Shown here in pieces: positions 33,601 to 45,578 of a DNA stretch of 64,000 bases. The stretch comes from Cryptomeria japonica (lineage: Eukaryota > Streptophyta > Pinopsida > Cupressales > Cupressaceae). The position numbers were made by a program, and so were the translations under genes. Each line of letters begins with the position of its first letter. Positions within the stretch are counted from its first letter, which is position 1. Below the pieces are notes generated by a model. It saw nothing but the letters and a program-made list of their open reading frames with translations. It did no database searches and was not told the DNA's origin. The stretch is from the NCBI RefSeq assembly GCF_030272615.1, contig NC_081406.1:217816997-217880996 (forward strand). The letters are read 5' to 3'.

Positions 33601-35783
33601 AATTAAAAACTTTATTTTCTCCTCTAGAGGGAAAAAGCTAGACAATGGGTCATAGCTGGCATTAAACTGATGCACGAAATCCAAGGCTTTCTTATAAGCC
33701 ACCCATTTCTCTTTCCTTAGCTCCTTCTCATCTAGATCAAACTCATTTCTGATGAGGTCTTTAGGAAACTAAAATTGATGGGGCCTACTTCTGCATGCTG
33801 CCTTCTTTCTAAACATGCCATTGAAGAAGTCTTATGGATCAGCACACCTAGACACTGAAGTGGAGAAATGATAAGACTTGAGAAAATCCTCAAAGAAATT
33901 CTAACCTCCCTTTGTTATTACAAATTGGTTGGCTATGGTAGCTACAGGGAAAATAGTCCCTTTACCTCTGGCTATCAACTCTGCCTCTTGTACACCACCA
34001 ATTTGTCTAAGGACCTCTGCAATTCCCACTTTGAGAGGGACCTGGTAAGGTAACAAGAATGGGGTGCCTCTAAAACCAAACACTCTAAAAACTGTCGAGA
34101 CTGGATACAAATAAATGTCACCCCAATTATGAATAATTTTTATGTTCTCTATGAATTCTTTTGGTCTTATGAATTCCAGAAGAACCTTGGGGATTCTTGG
34201 GTTCTCCGAGCAGAGGAGAGTCCTGATCTTGGATGCAAAGTATTTGTCAAACTTCAAGAAACTGTCATCCTTTCTATCCCATGACAACACAGTACTCCAT
34301 AATTGTACCAACATTTTTTCTCCTTCTTTCTCGTTGACAAGGTCCAGTCGATTGGCAAAGTAATCACCACCTTTGAAAAGAAATAGATGCATCAGGAGTG
34401 AGTACCATCCAAAAGGCCTATCCACCTTTCCATTCTTTATTCCTGTTAACCCTCCATGGATAGCATCAGGAATGAAAGAAGCATAATCAAATGTAATTGC
34501 AAGACAAGGATTCAAAATCTGAGCAATCATTAACAGGTAGTGATTTGGCATATTTGCTTCAGTATCTTCTCCCAAAACTTGGCAAAGTGCCCAATACATT
34601 CCTTTAGCCCTCAAGGTGAACATAATCAATGAAAAAGGTTGTTGTGTGTTGGGTCCTACAACTGTCAACCCACCTATCTTCACAAAAAACTCCTTGAGAG
34701 GCCCGTTCCTGAGATGACTCCTCTGTGCACTATAAATTTGAGCTAATGATTTGAAATTTATGGGTTCTAGAATATTGGTAAACTCATTAAGCCCAAAAGC
34801 ATTCCTAAATTCTTCAGCATTAATCTCAATAAGGGTTTTTCCATTTATATCCCGAATGCTTCTTGCGACTGGATCATAGTTGAGTGCAGTTTGGGTCAAC
34901 AAATCTATGTCCATAGATACCCCTGGGACTACCAATTTCCCAACATCTAATTCCCAAATACTGTTTTGAGGGGCTGGAGAATTTCTCATTCCAAATCCAA
35001 TCTTAAATAACCCCAACCCAGACAATCCAACCTGTGGGTCTCTCAACCAGTTACCCTTGTCATACAGTCCTTCTCCTATCTTTAAACGGGGAGCTCTAGG
35101 CACTAATTCTTTTGCCTTTGATGCCTGATTAGTTGACAACGTCAACTGTTCAAGAAAGTCATCACAGACACTCCTTTCTGAATAATTGACTTTGCTAGAA
35201 AATTCTCTTTTTGGAGCTATATCCACCAGGTCATCTCCTAACTTGTGACCTAACTCACCTCTAGGCCCCGCCCTTTAGCCTTTAATCCTGTCCTGCTAAT
35301 TGTTGTGGCTTATGTCATGTGGCGCCATTTTACTTGCTCTCATCAACCAGCTAGACTACTTAGGTGGCATGCCATGTCATTTTTGCAACTTCCCTGGTTT
35401 TAAACTATGTGCAACTTCACCTAGCGAAATAGCGAAATTCGTAGATTCATCCACGAGATGCGCACTAGTTACTGGGCCTGATAGCTTTGGGGGGAATACA
35501 CATAAGGCATAAATTTTTAAGATTAATTAACATGACCGCCTAGGCAAACGACAAGGGGGGACACTTCCTACGATCCCACGACCCATTACTTAAGTGAATA
35601 AAGTAAGAAAAGAATAGAAATCAGAGGGTTTTAAAGAAACATTAGAGGATCTAAAATTGAAAACCCCTAAACCCTTAAGGCCTAAAACAGAGTTGAAGCA
35701 TTTGAAAATGTGCCCTACTCAAAATTTCAACAAACCATAGCCAATCATGGGAAAAGAAAAGCCCATTTTAATCAGTGATAACA
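30637..35783 (-). repeat. 5' LTR of OG (5,147 bp)
   Basis: It is collinear with 17409-23678 apart from a 1.13-kb gap just upstream of the ORF start. Both ends match the other LTR (TGTTATCACTG and GACAACA). The missing part holds the TATA-like box, hairpin repeats and start codon, so this copy probably could not drive expression after the deletion. Confidence 0.88.
31579..35226 (-). pseudogene. LTR-embedded ORF, copy in 5' LTR, about 1,215 codons
   Basis: One frame runs over 3.6 kb without any frameshift, interrupted only by stops: TAG 33901 (TGG in the other LTR), TAG 33115 (shared), TAG about 32995, TAG 32683, TAA 32473, TAA 31987 and TAG 31663. The ATG is changed to ATA at the deletion junction. 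At four of these stops (32683, 32473, 31987, 31663) the other LTR has CAG or CAA. Domains match the 3' LTR copy: a globular N-terminal half, a basic KGKRKIQDVI...SPKKQR stretch and a helical C-terminal part. Function unknown. Confidence 0.75.
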
Positions 35784-35919
35784 CAGAGTCAAATAGATCC
35801 TCGTGTCATCCAATACTCCTCTTAGTTCTATTCATGATTTGTGAAGACTGAGATATAAGTGAATAATGATGATGTCAGATAGGGTCTGTTGGATAAGGGA
35901 CATCGACTTCTATACTTCA
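35784..35919 (-). pseudogene. X: minus-strand coding-like segment, right half
   Basis: The minus strand reads VDVPYPTDPI, then a stop (TGA), HHHYSLISQSSQIMNRTKRS and on to DLFDS, where OG is inserted. CTACAG just upstream (about 35920) could be a splice acceptor. The frame joins 17408 downward after OG removal. The host protein is unrecognised and may belong to another retroelement. Confidence 0.42.
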
Positions 35920-36019
35920 ACTGTAGAAGAGGGAATAAAAATCAAATCAAATATACATCATAATGAAAATTCCAAATAGATTCAATTAAATAAAATACCT
36001 TTACCTAGATATCCAAAAT

Positions 36020-36063
36020 GTTTTTGATTAAGGAAAATCAGGTTTTAAGGGACCTGAAACCCA
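36020..36063 (-). repeat. 44-bp conserved block, copy 1
   Basis: This differs from 45902-45945 at only two of 44 positions, while the flanking sequence is unrelated. The core GGTTTTAAGGGACCTGAAAC (plus strand) can fold through CAGGT and ACCTG. Confidence 0.7.
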
Positions 36064-36214
36064 CTTACATTATGAAAAGATAAGCATGAAAGAAGCTAGA
36101 GGGAATAGTACAAAGACAGAAAAGCTGCAAAAGACCAGCAAAAAAACCAACAACAAGGGAAAGGTACAACACAAAGCTAGCGAGAGACTGGCAAACAAAG
36201 ACCAATATTACATA

Positions 36215-37147
36215 TCAGATAAAAAACTTTATAGACTCTTCCGCGTCCTTCACCAGCATCATCATAGCCATAGCAACTACTCTCAGGTCTTTGTTCTCTT
36301 GCTTCAGATGAAAGTCTTTAGTCTTTATCTCCAAATTACAGGTAGTCTTCCTAGTTCTTTGTCTGGACATTTGGGGAGGAGAGCTGGAGGTCGGCATATC
36401 ATCAGTGAACACCATTTCTTTGTTTTGTTGGTTCCTCTCCAGACAATCCCCCAGGGTGTTCATATTATGAGATGAAACCCTCAAGACCTCAAGACTATGA
36501 TTCATAAAATTCTTCAATGCCTTCTCCGTTTTAGCAACCCGATTGATGATGACTTCAATTTCAACCTCGGCCTTATCTTTCACAATTCTGATCACATCTT
36601 CCAGATGCTTCAAGTCTCCCTTAATCATATCTTTTTCCAACCAATCCTGCATTTCAATTTCATCCTCTGCCTCACTAGTTTCCACCTCTGCATCCTTTTT
36701 CCCAATATTGGTATCCTTAATCAAATGCTGAATCTTATACTCCAAATCTATCTGTTTATTCTAAATACTAGTAATATTTTCAATTACCCATTTCTAGAAA
36801 TTGAAAAATTCCAGAGTGCTATTTTGGCAGCATTCAAAATGGAGTCCGCGTGTTCCTACCTTGCTCAGAGCTCACAGATTTAGGGTTAGCTTGCTCCGTG
36901 GTATTCTGGGAAACATTCTTGCTATCCGAGACAATAGGGTTTGGATCATGATTTTCAACATCAACTTTTCTCTTCACCTCCTCCTCTTCTCCTACATCCT
37001 CTTTCTTCTCACTCTCTGCTTCATAATCAACCACCTTACCCTGTTCCTCCTCCATACCATCTTCCACATCCATGTCCTCTTTATCAACATCATCAACCCT
37101 CCCTTTTTTATGGAGAGGAATGTTAGATGAATCATTGATATCCAAAA
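36215..37147 (-). pseudogene. X: minus-strand acidic and coiled-coil reading frame
   Basis: Two overlapping-phase frames on the minus strand: 37147 to about 36834 is strongly acidic (MDVEDGMEEEQGKVV), and about 36800 to 36215 is coiled-coil-like (DWLEKDMIKGDLKHLEDVI) with two TAG stops in the upstream part at plausible Gln codons. A frameshift lies near 36830. The 5' part is cut by the LTR of NA3 at 37148; an ATG at about 37170 lies inside that LTR and is not the true start. I do not recognise the protein. Together with 35784-35919 and 17195-17408 it may be one broken gene of an older element. Confidence 0.45.
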
Positions 37148-38187
37148 TGTTGGCTTGATGATGATTCATCATTTTTTGTCTTTGATGAAACACTCACACA
37201 CACACATATGATTATATTTGACTACCGGTGTAACTTCAATTGTTTACACTATCAACTGGCATACTTAGTGGTTAATCTCTAACTGATACTCTGTGTTAAC
37301 CGATATGTGCATAAGAGACAACCTATGGCTATACTAAGTCGGCATTATGATGAAGATCAAGATGGAGATCAAGTGAAGATTCAAGGACAACAGTTCATAT
37401 GTTTTATTCAAACCGGTATTAATTGTTCCAGCAAGTATTTGCTGATTTTTGTGATGAGTTATGGTTACTTATCCAAATACACTGCACCTAGGAAATTGTG
37501 TTATGATTTCTTAAGGCCAACATGAAATCATAAGGCCTATATATTGACATCAGGGTGAATTATGTTGTGTGATATATGATAAGTGAAAGTGTTATGTTGT
37601 GAGAAGTTAAGTTGCAAAATATGCAGAAGAGTAGTGTTGAATATGCTTAGAAGGATTTGATCAAGCAAGTATTGTTCTACTCAAAACAGATCAACCATTC
37701 TTGTTGTTTTCTAACCATTATAGTAGAATCAAATCCCCTAACTAGGTAAGCTCTAACAAGCTTCAATGTATAAATCCTTTAACACAGTGATCCATTAGTT
37801 TGGATTCTGAAATCCTTCACCGAGGTTACTCCTAACAAGATACTACTCCTAACAGGGTATAAGCTTCTAATCAAGCTTTGAGGTCTCTAACAAGATTCAC
37901 TCCTAGCAGAGCACTTTGTAGACCTTAACTAATCAGTTATCTATTACTGCAGATAGTTAACTTGTGAATTTCATCTCACCATGGTTTTTACCTATTTGGG
38001 TTTTCCACATACAAACACTTGTGTTATGGTAGATGCTTTACTTTTTGTGGATGTTGTTATATAATTTTGGATTACATGCATTCTATTTAAAAGCTTTGTT
38101 AAGTTCATCTACCGGTTAGTGTTTAAAGTAGTTTGGTTTTTGGTATCACTGATACACCCCCCCCCTTAGTGCTTTTCAAATCCATCA
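37148..38187 (+). repeat. 5' LTR of NA3 (1,040 bp)
   Basis: It starts TGTTGGCTTGATG and ends CCATCA before ATTGGTATC. TTTTGTCTTTGATGAAACA near the start resembles TTGTTGTCATTGATGGAAAC of the NA1 LTR. The family block (CCATGGTTTTTACC, GGGTTTTCCACA, CTTGTGTTATGG) is at about 37979-38030, and a run of ten C at 38155-38165. Confidence 0.78.
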
Positions 38188-38189
38188 AT

Positions 38190-38201
38190 TGGTATCAGAG
38201 C
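38190..38201 (+). other. Primer-binding site of NA3 (initiator tRNA-Met)
   Basis: TGGTATCAGAGC, two bases after the LTR end. Confidence 0.93.
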
Positions 38202-38249
38202 CCAACTTCTTTGAAGCATAATCTCTTAGAAGGGAGCCTTGAAACCACC

Positions 38250-38835
38250 ATGGGGGACATGAGCTACTTTGAGATGGCTAGAGAACTAGAAGCCAGTAGA
38301 AATGGGATTGAAAACCTAAGGGTCAAACTGAAAGTTTCACAAGTCAAAAGGAGAGAGCTAACTAAACAACTATTAGAGATATCTGATAATAGTTCTTTAG
38401 ATGAAGCCAATATTGATGTTTTAGTAGAGGAAGTTGAAAAGTTAAACGTTGAGAAACTGAATCTGAGGAGAGAGCTAGAAGGTATTACTATCTGCATGAG
38501 TCAGGAACTAGAAGCTAGAAGAGCTGCTGAATATCTTATCAAAGAAAGAGATGAAGATATTGTCAAGATCAAGCGGGAAAATGCCACTATGCATGAGAAT
38601 TTGATTGCTAAAAGAGAAGGAAAGGAGAACCTACAACTAGATCTTTAACTTGCATCATCTCTGAAAGAGAACCTATCTAAACATAATGAAGATCTCACAA
38701 AATAACTTACTAAAGCCAATGAGAAATTGGAGAAGTTTAGCAGAAGTTCTACCTTGCTGAAAGAACAAATTCAATCATAAAGAATGAAGGGCAATGTCTC
38801 TGGACTTTGTTTTTCTAATGCTCGCCAAAATACCC
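38250..38835 (+). pseudogene. NA3 gag, N-terminal coiled coil
   Basis: ATG 38250 opens a long, almost pure heptad-type helix (MGDMSYFEMARELEASRNGI, then LVEEVEKLNVEKLNLRREL and onward) of about 130 residues before TAA 38646. The helix continues after two stops (TAA 38646, TAA 38702) to about 38830, where insert J begins. It is a Gag N-terminus of the family, longer than that of NA1. Confidence 0.75.
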
Positions 38836-41508
38836 TAGAGAAATATAGCTAAAAACACATTATTTTAATTTTTTTTTACAATATAACACATAACATCTCA
38901 TAAGCAATGCAGCGAGCACACAACAACATTTAAGTATTATGAACATAGAGTAAATCACTCAAGCTATTCAAACAATTACGCAAGCAGAATAGAATAAATC
39001 ATTACTACTAACTCCCTAGGGTATCTCAACGTCATTACTTAATCTACCTACATAAGCAATAAGCCTTTACTTTCTTCCAGATCAAAAGCACATAATCTTA
39101 ATCATTATACACACATAGATACATCATAGGAATACCTAACACTCATGATATGCAATCAACTTAATCTTTCATCTAACATGAGATTCTATCTTTCAATGCA
39201 CATCTATTTCCCTTTTCACTTAGATTCATTTTATACACCAAGTCCAAATGTTCCTATTATCATTAACCAACCTCTAACTATAAACATCACCATACACATA
39301 CCAAGATTAATCCCTTACATTGCATTAACATGATTTCCGTTTACAATTAACTTCTACATAGTCATTTATAATTCTATGCTCCTAGCATACTTATTACTTC
39401 ATCATGATTCCAAAAGTACAAAATGCAATACTGACAAAGTCTCCTTAAAAATTTAACCCATAGCTTGCTTAATAATCATAAAATCTCTTGCACTATATCA
39501 ATTAACCAACAATCATCTCATTACAAATCAGGTAACTACATGAATTCATCTCAACACAAACTAAGGTACAATATCCTAATTCCATAATAGCTAATAGCAT
39601 CCACCAAATGGAGATATAATTCTTAAACTATAACACATGATACATTCTAATCCTTTCTTAAAAGACAAGAACTCATTTAATCATCTTCCCATACACTTAC
39701 TAGTAATTTCCATTAATAAGATTAGCAATTCATTCACTAAGGACATCCATACAATATTTTCATAAGGAACATTCAACTGCATCCCAAACATTATAAGATT
39801 TTCAATCCTACCATTAGATCACTAACTACGAAGTATGATACTATAATTTAAAATTCTTTAATCACAACTCATAAACATGTGCTAAGATATCTTCCAACAT
39901 TACTCAAACTCATATATCCTATCAAGACATAACATTTCTTCTACTTAAATCATTAGTTAAAGACATCATTTCAAATCTAATACCATTATCATAACATTTA
40001 CCCGATTTAGTTTTAACATGGTTCATCAAGAATACAAAATACATCATTTAGTTTTGAACAACAATACTTATCCACATCTCATGCATCCATTTCATTTAAT
40101 ATAAATGTGTTACAATACCACTCAAGGTTCATCATTACAATCACATACCATAACCAAAAGCTATCACTATAACTAGAACAACATAATCATTTCTCATAAG
40201 CATGATTTCTTTTACAACCATTACATAAGAATTTTATTACATAAATCACACCATCATTTACATTCTTGCTGCAATTATTATCCATGAACTATCTAAAGAA
40301 GCATCCTCATCCACGCAAGAAGAATCCAAAGATAGGAACATCCCAATGGTTTAAAAGCACCAACCACCTGACCATGTGGAACCAAAGGAACCACCCCCCA
40401 TGCTAGGAGATGACACAAGGTCCCAACACACTCTACATCTAGGCTGACACTCAAAACCAAAGAGACTAACCAACAAGGACTCTCAAGCAAGAACTCACAC
40501 AGAGCCACAAGAATAAACTCCCAGAGGCGTAAAACTCATAAGGACATAAATGCATCCAATAAGCATATTCATACATCACAAAGGGGGAACACATGTAGGA
40601 GTGGAGTGTCATCACATGCCATCCTCATAACATAATAACACAAGGCACTATCCTGATGGACATGTGGAGCCATCTCAACCTATGAGAGACCAAGGGAGAT
40701 TAGCTTACCATCTTCACGGCCTTCTCGTGCTTATCCTAAAACAACCTCCCTAGGACTAAGCCATGAGGCTCAAAACTATTCATTATCTTGTTTAAATGAG
40801 TTATAATTTTCCCATCCCAATTAATTCATTATCAATGTTATCACTTGCTTATAAATCATGGGAAACTCCAATGTGCCCTGGTGGTCTAGACTTCATGCAT
40901 CCTTACAAGGAACCTCATGCTAGCCTATCTCTCATGACCCCGGTCATCACAAGGAAGCCCACTCCTCCTGACATGGCCCAACAATAAATCACAAGAGGCT
41001 CTACCAACATAAATACATGAAAATAATACTCAATGCAGCCAATAACTTCCACACATACTCTCACAACATATGCAAGGCTACAACGACATCAATCTAACAC
41101 AAAATGAGCCTCTTGGCTAGCAATCAACAAAGGCATATCAAGCCATTAAATTTGTTGTCATTAATGAAAGTAAAACCATAGCAAGGCCAACTCACTTGCT
41201 GTCCCAAAACAGCAACACTTCCAACTCACCAATCATAGCACATCAATATGGATGAAAGCACAATTCTTTCCCCAATAACATAGGAAGGTAAATATGCTTG
41301 AAACCAACAAAATACATCAAATAAAATCAGATATAAAACTAGAAAACTCACCAACACCCTTAACAATGCCTCTAGAACAAGAATTAATCCAGAAAGTACC
41401 ACACAATCAAGCAACTAGAAAATTAACCTACAAGAAAAAACTACAGGAAAATTAATCTCAGAAATTCATTCACCAAAGATGCCAACCCCCGTGAATGTAC
41501 AAGAAGGC

Positions 41509-41517
41509 CTATTTATA
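41509..41517 (-). promoter_or_regulatory. TATA-like box in J
   Basis: TATAAATAG on the minus strand, in the middle of AT-rich J, followed downstream by GC-richer sequence. It is a plausible LTR-type core promoter. Confidence 0.35.
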
Positions 41518-41767
41518 AAAAAATAAAAAATAAAAAACCAAGCAAAACCATTCTCCAATCAAAATATTCCATACCTACCTTCCCAAAGTTCAAGAAAATA
41601 AAATATATTTTCTACCTACCATAAACTTCCAGCCAATCAAATCCAAGGGTAGGTAAAATAAATTAAACCATTGACCTGGGGTAAAAATAACTTTTAAATA
41701 AAAGAATACAAATTACCCCCTTTTAATTACTTAATGGGTAAAATAATATTACCCAATAAATAAAATT

Positions 41768-41891
41768 CACTTCAACATTAAATAAATAATAAACACTTGA
41801 AGGCCAATATTAAATCAAAACTCCATGTATTCACTTCAACATTAAATAAATAATAAACACTTGAAGGCCAATATTAAATCAAAACTCCATG
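41768..41891. repeat. Tandem duplication, two units of 62 bp in J
   Basis: The string TTCACTTCAACATTAAATAA and the following 42 bases are repeated immediately with almost no change, so the duplication is recent. Confidence 0.85.
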
Positions 41892-43494
41892 CACGACAGA
41901 CTCAGAAAGACATAGAAAGCTTTCAACAAACCCAGAAATACAAATATTTCCCACAAACTATAGAATAAAACCTTACAACAATTTTATGCCTTCATATATT
42001 TCCTTCCTCACTATACAAATTTTAGATTCATTTCCCCAAGCTCACACATTCAATCTGCAGACACAGAGCATACAGGAAAACTGTAAAATAAAATATAAAA
42101 AGGTAGAATACATCTCCAACCTGCAACATCGTGTTATAGAAGAAGCTGAAGAAGAGATTCCACCAGCCAAACCATAGCCAACCCAAGCTCCAGCCAAAAT
42201 CCAAGAGAGAAGAAAACCAAAACCAAGAAAATAAAAAGACAAACATTAACCAAAAACCTTAGCCTCAATCTCGGCCAATCAAAATATTCCAATCTATAAT
42301 ATATTTTACCAACCCCACCATATAATATAATTTTACCTCCCTTTTTAAATTCAACCAATAAGAGAAGAGGGTAGGTAAGGTAAATATGAATCATGCTTTT
42401 ACATTTTGGTGGGAATATTTTATCATTTTATTATTTATACAACCCATTTAATATAAAACTCAACTAATAAATAAAACATGAGCCACAATTAAATAAATCA
42501 AATGGGGAAATTAAATTAAATAAACCAAAGTCTCATAAATGAATTAATGAACCAGATAAACATTAAAAGCCAAATAAATATTAAACCATAGGCAATTAAA
42601 TAAATAAATAAATACCAATAAAGGTCAAATTACAAATAAATATAAAACACATCATAAGCTAAACAATAAAAATTAAATAAATATTAAATCATCATTAAAA
42701 CAAATAAACATTTAAATATCAAATAATCAAATAACCAAAAAGGCAAGAATCCAATAAATTAAATTAAACATTAGATAACCAAATAATCAAATCGCTATTA
42801 ATCAAGATAATTAAAATAAACATCATTAATTATTTAATCTCGCATCAAAAATCAATCAACCTCAACATAACAGGATTAACCAACCAACACTAACATACTC
42901 ACAACTCAGAAGAAACCCAGCTTACTAACTATCATGATGACTTGCGCCAAGACATTGACGACTCACAGTGAACAACTTAGACCTAGAGTATGTGAGGGGA
43001 AATTGTGCCAACTCCGAACCACATACCATTGAGATTTAAAGACACGTTCAGACCTATGGAGCCAGGTGGAGTCGGTGTCTGGTACCTGCAAATCCTGCAT
43101 CCACAAAGAATCAATACAACATATGCATATATATTATAACAGACAAGGGTTAGGGAATCGCAACAACACATCCCACTCGCAATGAGTGATGTGGAATTGT
43201 CTCTATCCCGAAGACAGTCATATAACAATCAAACACACCATAAGATCAACTCATCATAGATAATCATTAAATATGGTTAGTACATAAAAACATCATCAAG
43301 TGCATGATTAGTATAATTCACGATTATAGTAAGGCATGTAAAATCCATCAACAATTATGCTCATCAAATCACATGATCAATATAATCTTTCGATAGTCAA
43401 TCACATAATAAGCATATAGTGTCTAATAAATCACACAATCATTAATGATAGTATCAACATCCTATAAATCATCTGAAATAGCCTATTCCAAATA

Positions 43495-44298
43495 GTGTCT
43501 ATCACGCATGAATTAAAGGTCAACTCTAGTCAAACAAGTCAAGTCAGGGGTGGACCCTACAGTTTTCACATAACTGAAAAAGGTGAATCCTCTGGTACAA
43601 AGAGCAACAATCTTAAGAACAAATATGCTCCTAAGATCAAAAATCCCATTGGTAAGAAGGTCTTTAAACCTGTTTGTTTTGTTTGCCATAAACCTAGTCA
43701 CACTATAAATGTTTGTAGAGACAAACCTAACAGAAATACAAGTTACAATACTAATGCTAGGTATGTGTCCAAGAAATTTGAAGCTCATTGCTTCACATGT
43801 GGAATGTATGGACATAGATCTATAGAGTGTAGATATGGAGCAAACAATCTTATAACACACATGCATCCAAGACCAAATGGTGACTGGATGAGGAACTTTA
43901 ACAGCCGGGTAAACCTGGATTGGAAAAAACCCTACGGCAACCGGTTTAGTCCATTTGAGATGGGAAAGGAAACAAATGTTATTTGCACCATATGTAATAA
44001 CTTTGGTCATGTGGCTATGAACTATAGAAGAAGAACAAGAAGAGGAAATGCAGGACCTTGGAGATCATTTGGTATGTCCTGTTATCACTGTAACAAACCG
44101 GGGCACTTAGATAAATTTTGTAGATCTAGAAACAACAAACCGGTCAACTCTTCTAAAGATTAGAAGGGAAAGCAGAAAGTTAATGTTGAAGAAATCAGAG
44201 AGGAAATGAATCGAATTTGGAAGAAGAAAAGTGATGATTCACCTGAAGAAGAAACTATTCCTACACCCAATGAAGAGAATCCTGAACCAGTGACTTAA
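43495..44298 (+). pseudogene. NA3 gag, C-terminal part with four zinc knuckles
   Basis: Open from 43495 through TAG 44161 to TAA 44296 in one frame. Knuckles: CFVCHKPSHTINVC (about 43675), CFTCGMYGHRSIEC (about 43792), CTICNNFGHVAMNY (about 43984, last Cys changed to Tyr) and CYHCNKPGHLDKFC (about 44080). A basic stretch lies between knuckles two and three. The end has EEIREEMNRIWKKK, a motif also present at the end of NA4 gag. No protease follows. Confidence 0.82.
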
Positions 44299-44750
44299 GT
44301 CTTTTAATATGGCTAAGCAAAGGTTAATGGTTAAAATTCCTCTGGACCCCTTATAAAAAAAAATGAGCGGGAAAAGAATTTTGAAACATGAAATTTTGGT
44401 AACTTTTGGTCAATATGTTATTGACCATTTTCTTTAAGCAGTGACATTAGGGTTTGTAACCCTAAATGGGTGAGCATTTAATGCAGTAGGTAAAAGGATA
44501 AAAGAGAGTTTTACTTTGTCATTTTTACCCTAATGCATTCAAGAAAGAAATTTGGAGTGCTTGCTGAGCTGAGAAAGATTGTTTTGTTGTTAATTGCCGA
44601 ATTGTTTCACGATTTGTGAAATTAAGCCGAATTGAAGGTTGCAGAAGGTCGAACTAGTGTGCACTTGGGAATTTCAACCAGTAAACGGGGCAACGTGTGT
44701 GAAACAAGGTATTTCTTTGAACATACTACTTCGAATCTTATTCATCTAGA

Positions 44751-45578
44751 ATGGCATCAACTTCAAAGTCTATAAAGAGGTTAATGATTACTTCTGAGCC
44801 TATGGAAGCTCTAAAGGCAAATCAGATTGTGTCATATAATGCATTGTCGCAAGTTCCGAGCGGAGTTTTGGTCAAACGTGGTATGTCTAGTTATATTAAC
44901 TGCAAGCTAGAAGACTTAGGGTCTCTATACATTTACACATAGTTGAAATCACTTTGTGATGAGAACGGTAAGATGAAGACAAAGTATACTAGGGTTTTCA
45001 TAATGCATCTTATTTTCTTGAAGATTTCAAAGAAGCACATATCAGAATCATTTTGAGTTGAGTTCATGGAGAAAACATGTATTTAGAAAGAACTCACACA
45101 ATTACAAAGGAAGCCATTCAGGCTGTGACTGGCTATTTCTCAACTGGTGAAGTACCTGAGTTAAGGAGAATTTCTAAAGATACTGTCTTCAACTTAACCA
45201 GCTCCACATCTATGGGTGTGCTTTTTCTGTTAACAACATTAAAGACCTTGTAGTAAAATTAGAAGAATTGGTGATAGGCTACCGAGTATTTTACTCTAGT
45301 AGACTTAATAGTGTTTCATCTGCAGCAGTTCATACAGCTCACAGAATGATTGTTGATAATGCAAATTATGATCTTTGTGAAGCTATCAAGAGACAATTGT
45401 TTTTTAATTTGCAATCTATCAAGAAGGATAGAAATTTGAAATTCAAGTTTGGTCAGTTATTAGTTGGTCTATTATTTTACTTTCAGAACTTTCTACCAAG
45501 AATTGGAGACATTAACTAGTCAAAGGACTCACTGGTCTTGGCACAAATTAAGAACAACATCAAGGCTGTAAAAAATAA
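44751..45578 (+). pseudogene. NA3 ORF2, 5' portion
   Basis: ATG 44751 gives MASTSKSIKRLMITSEP, then YINCKLEDLG (about 44893). After stops and shifts, MVIGYRVFYSSRLNSVS (about 45268), DLCEAIKRQLFFNLQSIKKD and FKFGQLLVGLLFYF follow to about 45490. Order and motifs match the other ORF2 copies. The rest, including the charged tail and 3' LTR, is missing because K abuts. Confidence 0.68.

Larger units (their letters stand above)
17409..35783 (-). mobile_element. OG: Ogre/Tat-like giant gypsy element, 18.4 kb
   Basis: It is bounded by long direct LTRs (17409-23678 and 30637-35783) with TG...CA ends on the minus strand. The TSD is nearly perfect: CAAAG at 17404-17408 and CAGAG at 35784-35788. The tRNA-Arg-type PBS TGGCGACTCTGCCGGGGA lies four bases after the 5' LTR; this primer and multi-kilobase LTRs are hallmarks of Ogre elements. 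The internal region (23679-30636) encodes gag, protease, an archaeal-type RNase H, RT, a degenerate RNase H and integrase, all on the minus strand. No convincing PPT is seen at 23679-23710. Confidence 0.88.
38836..43491. mobile_element. J: unclassified AT-rich insert in NA3 gag
   Basis: Gag sequence stops at about 38835 and resumes at about 43492. AAATA occurs on both sides (left near 38832-38836, right near 43490-43494) and could be a 5-bp TSD, but the ends are not TG...CA, so boundaries are approximate. The insert has no credible long ORF. A TATA-like box (41509-41517) on the minus strand suggests that transcription would run leftward, and T-rich sequence (38868-38877) at the left end reads as poly(A) on the minus strand. 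It may be a giant solo LTR or a degraded non-LTR element. Confidence 0.4.
37148..45578 (+). mobile_element. NA3: pol-less element, 3' end lost, split by J
   Basis: The 5' LTR (37148-38187) and PBS are intact. gag is interrupted by insert J, and ORF2 stops at about 45578 where K abuts. Gag and ORF2 motifs match NA1 and NA4. No pol motif is present. The left end lies within X coding-like sequence, so NA3 inserted into X. Confidence 0.78.

Noticed and set aside
36086-36475. 129-codon plus-strand frame
   Set aside because: It overlaps the more coding-like minus-strand X frame and covers the gap after it; low-complexity, no family.
42028-42394. Minus-strand hydrophobic frames
   Set aside because: AT-rich J sequence translates into Phe/Leu-rich strings in several frames at once; no support for a gene.
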